DNA of 64,000 nt from Sepiola atlantica. Taxonomy: Eukaryota; Mollusca; Cephalopoda; Sepiida; Sepiolidae. This document shows positions 21,011-32,309 of the stretch, piece after piece. The notes under the pieces were generated by a model. It had not been told where the DNA came from and did no database searches. It saw only the letters and a program-made list of their open reading frames with translations. The translations under genes and the position numbers were made by a program. Where the stretch lies: the NCBI GenBank assembly GCA_963556195.1, contig OY744519.1, positions 31,504,908 to 31,568,907 of the forward strand, given 5' to 3'. Within the stretch, counting starts at the first letter, position 1. Every line of letters begins with the position of its first letter.

Positions 21011-21595
21011 TTTCTCATGAACATTAATTCATATAGTATTACTGGACGAATATGTCATATAATTAAATCCTTCCTAGAAAAAAGAAAGATCCAGGTTGTC
21101 CTCGATGGCCGTACATCCAAACAACGTGACATTAATGCAGGTATACTGTAGGGGGCGATCTTTGGACCTTTGTTGTTCCTAATTTTCATAAACGACCTCC
21201 CTGGTTAAATTATATCCTAGATGAGTATGTTTGCTCATGACATTACGCTCTACTCTCGACAACAAATGAGCACATATCCAAAGCGATGGTGGAATCCTTA
21301 GAAAGTGCCCTCCAGTCTGTAGTTGAATGGGGCATAGATGGATGGTAACATTTAATGCTACTAAGACAAAGCTCTTTTGTTTTAACAATTATAAGAAACC
21401 TCTTCAACCACCGATTGCCATGGCAAATAGTTCAACATTTAAACTCCACGGCCTAACATTCACATGTAACATGAATTGGAACAAATACATAGAATATACT
21501 GCCACGGTTGCTGCAAAGACAGTAGGCTCCCTCTACCGTGCAAGAAAACTTGCTAGAATACTGACATTGTTATAATAAATTAATTCACATGTTAA
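21010..21595 (+). pseudogene. LINE reverse transcriptase fragment
   Basis: IKSFLEKRKIQVVLDGRTS, then NAGIL(stop)GAIFGPLLFLIF and INDLPG. The catalytic motif is degraded (FAHDITLYS instead of a YADD-type box). After a frameshift come FNATKTKLFCFNN, LHGLTFTCNMNWNKYI and AAKTVGSLYRARKL. Same layout as LINE copy B. It lacks endonuclease and C-terminal tail, and holds stops and frameshifts. Confidence 0.8.
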
Positions 21596-21706
21596 AAGGT
21601 TCGTTCCATTTATTTAAAAACTAGCAGGAAGACCGACGCTGCTCGTGGTTTAAATACCTTTTGAAATTCTCTTCTTTTCTTCGGCTTTTTTGTTCATTTG
21701 CTTTTT

Positions 21707-21750
21707 TCACCTGATGATGATTTGACGAAGAATTGAAAACGTTCGTGATA
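21707..21750 (+). ncRNA. Hammerhead ribozyme candidate
   Basis: Helix I TCAC (21707-21710) with GTGA (21745-21748), CTGATGA (21711-21717), weak helix II GATT/AATT, GAAA (21735-21738), a four-nt loop and UC (21743-21744). Core residues are intact; helices II and III are weak. A TA array lies about 120 nt downstream. Confidence 0.5.
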
Positions 21751-21869
21751 CATATGGAACTTAAATCATTTTTTTTATTATTTCAACACAAAAAAGATCA
21801 TTAGAAAAATTGAAAAAAATAAAAAAGGGTATAATTAAGCAGAAAAATTGTTATTTTTAACAATGTTTG

Positions 21870-21871
<2 letters not shown>

Positions 21872-21933
<62 letters not shown>
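21872..21933. repeat. (TA)n array
   Basis: Pure TA. Confidence 0.95.
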
Positions 21934-21934
<1 letters not shown>

Positions 21935-22063
21935 GCGCTTAATATACACATTTCTAACTCAATTTCTGAAAAACTACTTTCATCTTCGGTCCACGGAATT
22001 GCCCTAATTCTCAAAATTACATCCGAATAAGTGCGCTCCATCTACGATTGAACTAAACATCTT

Positions 22064-22485
22064 TATATTAGATTTGGTTTGGTAGTTTTGTTTTACGGCA
22101 TATCAACCCTTTTTGGGTTATTTAATGCCGAATCTGGTCATTATAGTAAAAGTTTTTATGCTTCAAGTTCTTTATATCTTCAAATGTATAATCATCGTTT
22201 TTGGTTTGGTAGTTTTGTTTTACGGCATATCAACCCTTTTTGGGTTATTCAATGCCGAATCCGGTCATTATAGTAAAAGTTTTTATGCTTCAAGTTCTAA
22301 ATATAAAATAAAAAAGGGAAGGGAGAAAGGGAGAGGGGCTGTTGTTTTTGTTTTTGGTTTTGTAGAACATAATTAAGTTTTACAAAAAAAAAACAACAAA
22401 AAAAACAAAAAACGTCAATGTAGGTGAATTTCGTCTCAGGGAGCCACAGGGCAGCCTGATCTGGTATCACCAGTATATTAGATTT
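22064..22485 (+). mobile_element. Dimeric hairpin element, copy 1, with TSD
   Basis: Flanked by a 12-bp direct repeat TATATTAGATTT (22064-22075 and 22474-22485). The 398-bp body has two 127-bp monomers. Each holds GGCAT..AACCC..GGGTT..ATGCC, a stem-loop at 22097-22129 in monomer 1. An A/G-rich stretch and GGGAGCCACAGGGCAGCCTG close the element. The short variable TSD suggests retrotransposition by LINE machinery. No coding capacity, so it is a SINE-like non-autonomous element of unknown head type. Confidence 0.75.
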
Positions 22486-22499
22486 ACTTCATTTTGAAC

Positions 22500-22777
22500 A
22501 TTGTCAACGCTGCCTTCACGAAACCCCTTTTTTCCATCTTTAAATCTCCTTTCACCGAACACCTTATCAACAGACATTCACCAACTGGACAGACCCCATA
22601 TTTTTATACGCATACTCTTACTCTCCATTATTTTATATTTTTTCAAATTTTGAATTTTGGCTTTTCCACTGCCAACTTATCCATCTATGTAATTCCTCTG
22701 ATGATAAGATTTGCTGATTTGCTTGAAGAATTGTAGTAAATATGTTAAGAAGGCTGGGGGAGCCTTCTTAACATGTT

Positions 22778-22840
<63 letters not shown>
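22500..22840 (+). repeat. PLE-type terminal unit with decayed ribozyme and (TA)n
   Basis: Resembles 48050-48400 in order (CTCTGATGA followed by a purine-rich helix, then TA). CTGATGA (22698-22704), AAG..CTT helix II, but GAAG replaces GAAA and helix I does not pair. It is followed by a near-perfect inverted repeat around 22735-22780 (AAGAAGGCT/AGCCTTCTT) and (TA)n at 22783-22839. Confidence 0.45.
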
Positions 22841-22842
<2 letters not shown>

Positions 22843-23290
22843 CAAACAAACAAACAAAAAGGCCCCTTTCCAAACGGCATTAAAACATGAACGTGTTAAC
22901 TGAACCGGTAAACCAGCCTCGCCACTGCGTTATGCGTGGACACGAAATTAACCCCCGCGTCTGAAATCACGAGACCACTTCCAAACAGCCTTCCACCCGG
23001 CAGTAAACACTTTAATGAGTACCCACCAGGAAGACCAACATACTGAGCAGGTACTTAAAAGAAATGCTAACATTATATGTTTAATCCTTCTCCGCTCAGT
23101 GGGGAAGTTGTATAATGAATGCCAGACGATCAAACAAAACATAAAAATGGCCTATGTCAACTTCAAACGCGATAAGTTTCGGCGAATCTCTACTCTGGCA
23201 GCCATTTTATGGACTGTGGTCTCAGTGGGAAAATTGTAGAGTTAAAACAAGACAATGAAATTGAACTTAAACACGCTAATATATAAATAG
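22841..23290. other. No recognised feature
   Basis: Several 60-80-codon frames on both strands, none with a known motif. Confidence 0.35.
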
Positions 23291-23330
23291 CACAGGGGTG
23301 GCCAACCTATTGCGCGTGTGCCAACAGTGG
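23290..23330 (+). other. hAT-like terminal sequence
   Basis: CACAGGGGTGGCCAACC resembles the 5' termini of hAT/Charlie-type DNA transposons. I find no matching 3' terminus nearby. Confidence 0.25.
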
Positions 23331-23699
23331 TGTATTGGACGATTATAAGTGGTTCACTGAATCTCGAGGATAATAAAAGAAAAAACATGCCTTTTAAAAA
23401 CTGTGTTCTGCGGCTACGGTAGTCAAATGACATCCCGTAGCTGCAATCAGTCCTCCATGCTAGTCCCAGACCATCTGGCCTTGTCATACGCAAGTTATCG
23501 TAGGCAATGAAGTTGTTTCGCTGTACGTAGTGGTCCTAGTCCCGCCTGCTTGAGGTCAGCACGTTTATGCATTATTATGAATTTTAATACGCACGTTTGA
23601 AACTGAATTGAAGAAGGTAATTTTCCTCAAAATATTATGTAATGCAATTACATTGTTAGCATAATTATAAATAATAAAAACATTATTTTTATATATTTA

Positions 23700-23930
23700 T
23701 TTATTTATTTACCTCTCCAGGAGATTAGACACAAGGTCAGGTATTGCTTTGAAAAGCCAACGCTCCAGGATCAGCACAGTTCAGCTTACAAAAAATGCCT
23801 GAGTGGCCCCGTCGGCATTCACCGGTAGGAGCGTCTCAGGCGATTAGCAATAAACTAACCCCTTCTTAGTGAGAAGGAAAAGTCTGGAACGGTGGACCCC
23901 CTAGAACTGAACAGAATAGCAGTACGACTG
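23700..23930 (-). repeat. SINE-B copy
   Basis: Reverse strand: TCCAGGAGATTAG-type tail, CCCGTCGGCATTCACCGGTA, AGCGTCTCAGGCGATTAGCA, GGTGGACCCCCTAGAAC. A (TTTA)n stretch at the left is the A-rich tail. No U2 head. Confidence 0.75.
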
Positions 23931-23939
23931 CAACAGAGC

Positions 23940-24538
23940 CACTGTCGGACTGAAAAAGATTATCTTGATAATAAAAGGTAGAAACTGAAAAAACTCATTT
24001 CACTTTTGTATGTCTTAATTTGCTTTCAGTCCGCGTTTATCCGTTACGTATCTGCATTGGAATCGCTTCCTATAAATTATCTTTATATATACAGTACACA
24101 CAATGCTTCAAGCAAACTACATCAACCTCTTAAAAATAATTATTTTTTTATTGTGTCAACTAATTAGTAGGTATTGAGAGAATTTCGCGCGCTTTTTATA
24201 AACTCTTATAAAAAACATCAGTGGTTCTTGAATTGAGTAACTAATTATTAACGTAAATTCAAAATTGTCATCAAAATAAGCAAAGTTAATTATTATTGTT
24301 AGTTATTATTACTTGTAGATTCGTATTGAGTGTAGAATACTTTTCCGGGTTAATTCGACTATCGACTACATAATTGTACATTCAATCCATGGTTTTGAAG
24401 GGTTATAGGAGAACATGTCGGGCGAAGTATGAGATTATACGTAAATTTTCGTTTCATGAGGTATAAAATAGAAATAGAAAAATCCTTGAAGTATTTTAAA
24501 ACAATTTTAATTTTCATTACATTAACAACCTATTTTTT
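23940..24538. other. AT-rich, no recognised feature
   Basis: No coding or repeat signal beyond composition. Confidence 0.4.
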
Positions 24539-24539
24539 T

Positions 24540-25022
24540 CAGGGGAGGAAAATTTAACCCGATATTTTTTCTATTTATTTTGGAAGGGAATTTAGATTTT
24601 TTTAAAGTAAATAAAGTTTTACTTCTAAACATTATTAGTGATTATTTTCTTTTTAAAGAAAACATCTCTCTGGGCGAGTCAGGGAAACATTAATCGTCGT
24701 GTTGTTGTTTAATATTTGTTTGTTTTACGAGCATAACTATATTGTATAATGTATATTATTTATCACAGAGAAACGCGCAAGTACTTTCAAGCAAATCGAT
24801 TTATCCATTTTTTTTCAATAGTACAATTTGGGGCGAAAAAAACCCAATGAAGTTTATTTTTTAAAGATTGAATAACAAATATTTTTCATAAGTTGGCCGA
24901 AAAATATCAATAAATTTTCAATAAACAATTCAGAGATCCATTTAATGTCTTAAAATTCATACAAAATATCTGGCCTAGAGCTTGGGAGTTGAAAAAAATA
25001 TCGGGTCAAATTTTCCTCCCCC
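24540..25022. mobile_element. Candidate terminal-inverted-repeat element
   Basis: GGGGAGGAAAATTTAACCCG at 24543 and CGGGTCAAATTTTCCTCCCC at the right end (about 25003-25022) are inverted, extending inwards through ATATTTTTT. The 480-bp body has no coding frame. A weaker relative of the terminus (CAAATTTTCCTAGGTCGGGC) follows at about 25039. I could not define a target duplication. Confidence 0.5.
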
Positions 25023-25059
25023 GAAAAATTAACTGGAGCAAATTTTCCTAGGTCGGGCA

Positions 25060-25955
25060 AAAAGATTTATTAAAATTAAAAATTCGAATAAAAAGGTGAA
25101 AACGTCTATATATTAAATCTAATATTCGATAATAGATTTTTTAAGATAAAGAAATATATCTAATCTACTTTCGGTTCTAAAAAGACAACAAATTAGTCAG
25201 AAAGTCTAATTATTTGCTTTTTTTAAATTAAAATTTAAGACATTTTCTTTAATTTAATTTAGTTTAAACATAGGTTTAATTGTAGAATAGGGACCGCTGG
25301 TTTTTCGCACATTTCGCTTGGTATTCGCCCAAATTTTGGATGAAACTGATTGTTGGTCTTTATTGTATTTTTGGCCCTGAAATAAAATTCTCATTTACTT
25401 TTGAAAGTGTTGAGAATCTAACTTTAATTCTAGGTTTTAATCGCTAGCGGCCATGTTGGTTTTTATTGTTGTTTCCTTGGACTGAAGATATTTTTTCTTT
25501 GGACTAAAAATATTTGTACTGCTTTAACATTTTATTACACACAAAAAAACTGTGAACATTCTATTTACAAAAGCAAGTTTTAACGGAATTAAACGAATTT
25601 AAAAGCAAACATGAAAAGGTTAAAACATACTAGTCGTAAATTTAAGAATAACAAAATGTCCCGGGTCAAAATGTGACATAAAAGTTCAATTAAAATTAAA
25701 AGAAAAATTGACTTATTTATTCAATCAGCAATAAAAATCTTTGTCATAATACAAAAAAGTTCAAATCTTTAAGAAAATAACTTCGAAGACATCTATAGAC
25801 TCACTGGCGCATTTGAAGACATTTGTTGACAAATTTTCCCCTGCCTAAAGAAAACTGTTCTATCAAAAATGTAACATGTAAATGTAAAAATCTACGTGCG
25901 TCTATACAAAAAACTGAGAGGTGCAAATGTTCTGTTTTCTTGTGTAACTCTCTCG
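25060..25955. other. AT-rich, no recognised feature
   Basis: Low-complexity A/T-rich sequence. Confidence 0.4.
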
Positions 25956-26030
25956 TTCTTTCTCCCTCTCCCTCCCTTCCTCTCTCCCTTCTTCTCTTCT
26001 CCCCCCCCTCTCTCTCTCTCTCTCTCTCCC
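25956..26030. repeat. Pyrimidine (CT-rich) tract
   Basis: CTCC and CT units of mixed phase. Confidence 0.85.
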
Positions 26031-26322
26031 TATCTCATATATATTTACCAAATATATAATTTAAAAATAATTCAAAGAGTTTAGCTAAGACTTTCTTTTC
26101 TTTTCCTTTTTATTGCTGAATAAAAACTAAATGTTTAAAAATGAAATAATTCTGGAGCGAGGAGCGCAAAGCGATAAAACCACGCTCTTTAGTCCCAAAT
26201 GGAGTTGCTCACGCTCCACTCCCGCTGAATATAAAATGAGCCCTCTTCTCCTTCGCTCCATCAAAAAGAAGCCGGCTCCTGGAGAGCGCTTCTTTTTGGA
26301 GGGCTCCGTAAAGCCCTGTATA

Positions 26323-26330
<8 letters not shown>

Positions 26331-26415
<85 letters not shown>
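26331..26415. repeat. (TA)n(GA)n array
   Basis: TA passing directly into GA. Confidence 0.95.
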
Positions 26416-26420
<5 letters not shown>

Positions 26421-26611
26421 GGAGAGAGGGGAGTGAGAGAGAGAAATTCATTGCTCAACCAATAAAAATGTCTGACCATATACTATGCTTTTAAGGGAGC
26501 GGAAATCCTCAAATATGATATTGTGTCATCAATATAGGGAAAAGGGATAATCCCCTTATCTTGATTGGCTAACAAACTGAAATAGGTACCTGTTATTACT
26601 CAGCCTCGAGA

Positions 26612-26830
26612 TTTACTTGCTCCTACTGCAGTAAGAGGAAAACCATCTCCCCTATGAGAGGAGCACTATTATCGTGTACAAAAGTTGTCGTGAACAGACC
26701 CGTCAGCATTTCCAGGTAACGCTTGGAGCGATCGGCAATAAACCAACACTCACTTATCGAAGAAGATGGTAATGCATGGAAGGGTTCACCTTCTAGGACC
26801 AAGCTGGATCATACCTTATTTCTGACAAAG
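26612..26830 (-). repeat. Degenerate SINE-B copy
   Basis: Diverged reverse-strand body: GACCCGTCAGCATTTCCAGG, GATCGGCAATAAACCAAC, TTCACCTTCTAGGACCAAGC. Confidence 0.45.
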
Positions 26831-26834
26831 AACG

Positions 26835-27074
26835 GTCCGATGGTTCAAGTCAGCTCCTAGGTTGTCAGAATGATACCAGAATGATGAACCTTGGTTGGTC
26901 CAGTCTCTGGAGGAAAAGGTTAAAGCATAATTTATCATTTCGACAAGTCGTAGCCAAATAATCCCGAAAAGCCATCTGTTTTCTAAAGTAACTGTGACTT
27001 TTTGTTTAAATTGACTTTGCAAAAAGTAAATATGAACTTAAATTTTTAAAAATATAATAATAATAATAATAATA
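26835..27074. other. No recognised feature; short (AAT)n at right
   Basis: Only a small AAT repeat near 27053-27075 stands out. Confidence 0.4.
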
Positions 27075-27345
27075 ATACATTTCAATAAGCGTTTGTTTTA
27101 CGACAAATCAACCCCTTTTGTGTTATGTTTCGGAATGTTTTAGATAATGAGTTGTAATTTCTATTATTTGGATTTTTCGGACAACTATTCTCACTGTGAA
27201 TGTTATTCTCACAACGTTTCAGCCGATGGAACTTTTGATTTTCTTCAGGTGTATCGTGTCGAACTCGGGAATCTGCACGAAATTTCGAACTGACTCCTTT
27301 ATTTAATCCATGCGTGTAGATTGATCTCGTTCCGTCAGCCATGGC
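27075..27345 (-). repeat. Repeat M copy 2 with hammerhead-like core
   Basis: Reverse strand starts at an ATG: MADGTRSIYTHGLNK then SKFRADSRVRHDTPEE, aligned with 15138. It then has CTGAAGA (27242-27248) and GAAAC at 27216-27220. The region near 27092-27135 resembles a decayed hairpin-element monomer. Ribozyme status is doubtful because helix II is mostly lost. Confidence 0.55.
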
Positions 27346-27477
27346 TGGTTAGAAGTTTTAAGAGAGTAATTTTTGATTTTGATTTTTCGTTAGTATCGCC
27401 CGTAGAAAGATTGAAGCTTCAGCCTCGAGAAGAATGTCACTTAGATAACTGATTGTTACTCAACACCTTTATACGTT

Positions 27478-27610
27478 GCGCTGACAGAACGAGAACAATC
27501 TATCCTCGTGGATTAAACAAAGGGTTCTGTCTGAAGAAGTTCGGAGATTACACCGACCGAAACGTTGTGAGAATAGCATCCAATATGAGAATAGTTGTCC
27601 AAATAATCTA
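27478..27610 (+). repeat. Repeat M copy 3, internally deleted
   Basis: GCTGACAGAACGAGAACAAT leads into CTGAAGA (27531-27537), a hairpin region, GAAAC (27559-27563) and GTTGTGAGAATAGCAT as in copy 2. About 40 bp of the middle is missing. Confidence 0.55.
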
Positions 27611-27815
27611 AATAATACACACACTATCATTGCTTTTGAGCAAAAGTGATTCAATATGATGTTATTTCTTTATTAATAATTTATTTCTAATATCCATTTA
27701 TTCTAACGTTAATTTAACAAATTAGTATCGCAAACGAACCTCTGACATCAATCATACTGCCGTTATAAACTGAGCGTCCCAAGCGGTGCGAAAAAAAGTT
27801 TATCTCGTGTGTATG

Positions 27816-27823
27816 TGACGTCA
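27816..27823. promoter_or_regulatory. Perfect CRE palindrome TGACGTCA
   Basis: TGACGTCA followed by CGTAC. CREB/ATF proteins bind this octamer. One site alone is weak evidence for a promoter. Confidence 0.3.
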
Positions 27824-28063
27824 CGTACAAGAAGTGAGGCATGCTCCAGCGTTCTCGTCCCTCTTTGATTTCAGATTGACCAGGTGCTAATTACTTGGAA
27901 CCACCACCCTCTACCTGGTCCGGTGGGATTTGGGTGTAAAAAGAAAACGTGGGCAATTAATACCACGGTCAATGTTTTATCTGAATTCAGAAAAATAACA
28001 ATGAAAACATCGAAACACAGAATGTATTTTTTGTAGTGTGTATACCTCAACCAGACAGCCGAT

Positions 28064-28092
28064 CACGTGCGCCACATTATAAAGATGGCCGG
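28064..28092 (+). promoter_or_regulatory. E-box plus YY1-like AAGATGGCCGG
   Basis: CACGTG at 28064-28069 and AAGATGGCCGG at 28082-28092. AAGATGGC is the YY1 element often found just downstream of housekeeping starts. No downstream coding exon is recognised. Confidence 0.3.
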
Positions 28093-28639
28093 CTCTTTCT
28101 TAAGTAGAGACGAGTATCCAAACACTGTCACCTGACTCTTATGCCAAGTCTCGTGGAAAATCTGTTAAATATTTTCATGATATATTTGGACATTAAAATG
28201 ACACTCATAAATACATAACTTAGAACAGTGTTGATTTTATAGTTGCGACATTCAAGATAGGTCAGGCTCATCTCGAAATCACTCGAAATCATCTGAAGGC
28301 CTCTTGATAGCTGGTGATAGTGAAACTTACCCACTCATCACGTTTATGGCCACACACGGCTGCTATCTATTTCCGATACAAGCTGAAGCAATCCTCTACA
28401 CCCAAGAAATCAAGGGAGGCACGAGAGCGTTCTATCCCTTAATAGACTTCACGAATGGCCTATGCTGGAAATCTCATTTCTTTGATCAATCATAACTCAA
28501 AAACCAATAAACCAAATTAGTTAAAACTTTGCACAACAATTTTTATTTGATAGGTTCTATAAGTGTGTAGAATTTCAGCATCATTAGTCAAGACAACCCA
28601 GAGATCCAGAAAGTTCAATCATGAAATCATGTTATCTGT

Positions 28640-28676
28640 GTGTACGTACGTACGTACGTACGTACGTACGTACGTA
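28640..28676. repeat. (ACGT)n microsatellite
   Basis: About eight TACG units, fully self-complementary. Confidence 0.95.
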
Positions 28677-28863
28677 GGTATGTGCCACCCTGTATCTCAT
28701 CAACTATTTGATGGATTCAGCTGATTTTTGGCAGAGATAAAGGTTCTAGGGTCTAGTTGATGGCATTTTAATTTCAATTTACCATATACCTTAGTTTTCC
28801 AGAAAATTCCAAAAAACCTTATGAGAAGGCATTGTATTGAGGCATAGCCTTTACAAAAGTAGT

Positions 28864-29158
28864 GACATTCCATGAAAAATGCCAGTATACTGACTACATA
28901 TCAACCAAACCATTTCATTATCACATCACTACAGTATACATCTCTATGCATGAGTGAATGAAGTGTGTGAGGTGCGCTGAAGAAAAATTCCTACAAGTAA
29001 AATACATAGCCCTGTTGTGCTCGCATACCCTTAATGACAATAAAAGTGTAAAAATTTGGGAATTTCCTTGCTTTTGTACATTTAGTGTATATGAATTTTC
29101 ATCTTAACCCTATTAAAGGCATATGATTTCAGTATACTGGCATTTATCATGGAATATA
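28864..29158. mobile_element. Candidate MITE, about 290 bp
   Basis: CATTCCATGAAAAATGCCAG then TATACTGA at the left is inverted at the right as TCAGTATACTGGCATT then TATCATGGAATA, differing at one internal position. No coding frame inside. Target duplication not clear. Confidence 0.6.
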
Positions 29159-29439
29159 TTATATATTCTTATAACAAAGCTGAGTAAATCAACGTTTGTT
29201 TTCTTAAGGCTTTTTTCCTATATATTTTAACCACACAAAAAATATATATTAAAATATCGTTTAGGATTAGCTTGTGTTTTTTCAATCTATTTTGATTGTT
29301 TTAATTAGCCGTGATTTGAAATTTATTCATGGTCATCCATCTCTTACTAAGTCTATTCTATCTATTACTCTCACCATCTCTTATTGTATATCGTGATATC
29401 TTTGCCCTTATTTTATACAGTGCTTATCACGCTCACTTC

Positions 29440-29594
29440 TATATCTCTCTCTTTCTCTTTCCCTCTCTCTCTCCCCCTTTCTCTTTATGTTCCCCTCTCT
29501 CTTTTTCTTTCCCTATCTCTCCTCTCTTTCTCCCTTTCTCCTTCTATTCCTCTCTCTCCCTTTTTCTCCCCCTCTATTTCTCGCTCTTTCTCTC

Positions 29595-29634
<40 letters not shown>
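29440..29634. repeat. CT-rich tract ending in (CT)n
   Basis: Irregular CT/CCT units, pure (CT)n from about 29598. The Ser/Leu-rich frames are artefacts. Confidence 0.9.
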
Positions 29635-29636
<2 letters not shown>

Positions 29637-29755
29637 TACACAGTTTAATAACAGTTGAAGATAATAAAACTAACTATACAACAGAAAATAGAAATAGTTC
29701 ATTATAAACAATAGGGAATACCACCACTAGTAGTAATACTAGTGATACTATTTTT

Positions 29756-29955
29756 TTTACCTCCTCTCCAGGATGCTAGACACAAGGTCAGGTGTGGTTA
29801 GCCAGCGTACTAGGACGCGGTCTGACCTAAAAAACATCCTGGTCGTTGGTATTCCTCGGTTGGGGCGCCTCGGGCGATTAGCAATAAACTAACCCCTTCT
29901 CAAAGGGTTAGAAGGCAAAGTTTAGGAGTGTGGACCTCCTAGAACTTCTTTCTCT
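29756..29955 (-). repeat. SINE-B copy
   Basis: Reverse strand body: CTCTCCAGGATGCTAGACAC, GGGGCGCCTCGGGCGATTAG, GTGGACCTCCTAGAACTT. Confidence 0.7.
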
Positions 29956-30059
29956 CTCTTTCCTATTCATACCCACTCTTAAAATTCTTTAATATCACAG
30001 AAGAAAAAGAAAAACAGATAAAAAGAAGATTACTTATATACCCGGCATGTTTTAAACAT

Positions 30060-31650
30060 ATTTTTTTAGTAAAACATTATTGGTCGACTTATTCACGAAA
30101 ATCAATAGGCAAATGAACCCGTAAAAAGGTGACATACAGAGGTCATGTCACGAACATATGAACTCGTCAAAAAATGAACGATCGACTTACACACGTATAC
30201 ATATGCAAATACTCTTTTACAAAACCGAGTCAAATCTATACACAGAGCATACCATCAACTCCAATATTAGTACAAATTAATGGTCCACTTATAAACAAGT
30301 ATACACATTCCAATACAAACCCAAGGTCGACTTAAACACACAGCACGTCATAAATTCATATATTGATGAAAGAATTAATGGTCAACAATTCCATAAACAA
30401 TCAGGTAAAAGTTTTCGTCATAGTTAATAGTCGATCTATACATTAGTAAGTACTATGTTAAAAACTGAGTAGCCACGAGATATATCCTAAACTCATATTT
30501 TCGTCACAAAGTTAATAGTTGACCTATACGCAAGTATAAGTACTATGTTACAAACTGAGTAGCCACTTATGCATAAGATATATCATAAACTCATATTTTC
30601 GTCACAAACTTAATAGTCGACTTATACGCTAGTATAAGTACTATGATAAAAACTGAGTAGCCACCTATACACGAGATATATCATAAACTCATATTTTTGT
30701 CACAAACTTAATAGTCGACTTATACGCTAGTATAAGTACTATGATAAAAACTGAGTAGCCACCTATACACGAGATATATCATAAACTCATATTTTCGTCA
30801 CAAACTTAATAGTCGACTTATACGCTAGTATAAGTACTATGATAAAAACTGAGTAGCCACCTATACACGAGATATATCATAAACTCATATTTTTGTCACA
30901 AACTTAATAGTCGACTTATACGCTAGTATAAGTACTATGATAAAAACTGAGTAGCCACCTATACACGAGATATATCATAAACTCATATTTTCGTCACAAA
31001 CTTAATAGTCGACTTATACGCTAGTATAAGTACTATGATAAAAACTGAGTAGCCACCTATACACGAGATATATCATAAACTCATATTTTCGTTAATTGTT
31101 GACCGTTACACTAGTATAAGTATTTCTTTAAAAACCATATAGAGGCATATCATAAACTCGTATTTCTTTCACAGAGTTATCAGTCGACTTATACTACGCT
31201 TTAAACATAGTACTAACCTGTACATGAGGCATATCATAAACTCATATTATCGTTAAATCGCTTATAGTCGACCAATAGATGAATGTTAAGAACGGATTAT
31301 CGACCTGTACACAAGGACTATCATAACTCATTTTTTCGTTTAAACGGGTTGCAGTCGATTTATACACAAGTATAAATACTCTGTTAAAAACAGAATACCG
31401 ACTCATAGAGTTCTTCTAAAAATTCATATTTATGTCTAAAAAGTTTGCCGTCGACTTATACACGAGTATAAAAATGTATTAAAATACGCTGATCGAGCGA
31501 TATACAACACATAATAAGCTCATATTCTCGAAAAACGTCGCGTGTCGACTTATATATGAGGCATGTTGAGAATTCATAAATGTTTCGGTCAATAGTAAAA
31601 GATCGACTTATAAAATAATATTGACCGATAACATAAACGTACATGGCGTG
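30060..31650 (+). repeat. 98-bp satellite array with decayed edges
   Basis: The anchor ATAAACTCATATTTT starts at 30585, 30683, 30781, 30879, 30977 and 31075, exactly 98 bp apart. Neighbouring central units are nearly identical and alternate C or T at one site (TTTTCGTC / TTTTTGTC), giving a 196-bp higher-order period. Units become irregular (77-97 bp) and diverged outwards. Each has GTCGACTTATAC and an inverted TTATAC-GCTA-GTATAA. No coding. Confidence 0.95.
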
Positions 31651-31985
31651 TTTGAATGACTGACATGAAGATACTTCGCCCTACAAGTAAACCCTGACCA
31701 AATATTAAAAATAACATAGTATTCGAAGCTCAAATAAGATCCCCTCGGCATGGCTACACACTGAACCATACGATGAATGGTGCACCTTCTCCAAGTAGTT
31801 TTACATCAAGTAACAACACTAACTAAACCGGATACTCCACCAGACTAGATGAATTGTTGTCTTGGAGTCCGACCAGACCAGGAAAAGACCACAAGAAAGA
31901 TAAACTATAACATTGTTAAGTGAGGAAAATTAATATTCTTCACTGCTTTACGAACTCCATGTTTGAGAGGGAGAGGAGAATCTTG
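31651..31985. other. No recognised feature
   Basis: Unique-looking spacer between satellite and SINE. Confidence 0.4.
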
Positions 31986-32308
31986 ATTTACTCCTCCCCA
32001 GGAGTTAGGCACAAGGCCAGTTTTATCTTACTCCCACAAGTAAGATGTGACCCAAGATCGGGTCGAGAAAGTGGGATTTGAAAAGCCAGCGCTCGAGAGG
32101 TGAGCACTCTGGCCATTTAAAAATTGCCTGGGCAGCCCCGTCGGCATTCCCCGGTAGGGGCGCCTCAGACAGTAAGCAATAAACTTACTCCTCCCCAAAG
32201 AGGGGAGGCAAAGCCTGGGAGGGTGGACCTCCTAGAACTGCGCAGGACAGGCGTGCAGTATCCATCGGAACAGATACTACACTTTGATCTTAGCCAAAAG
32301 GCCAAGAA
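31986..32308 (-). repeat. U2-headed SINE
   Basis: Reverse strand begins TTCTTGGCCTTTTGGCTAAG (U2 snRNA 5' end), then GTAGTATCTGTTCC, linker, body and the GGAGTAAATCAA end. Slightly shortened linker. I cannot see a convincing target duplication. Confidence 0.85.
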
Positions 32309-32309
32309 G

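Larger units (their letters stand above)
27612..28640. other. Largely unique region with promoter-like motifs
   Basis: Less repetitive than its neighbours. It has no convincing open frame, but carries a CRE and a YY1-type site listed separately. Confidence 0.4.

Noticed and set aside
30060..31650. CRISPR array
   Set aside because: The 98-bp units repeat end to end with no unique spacers; it is a eukaryotic satellite.
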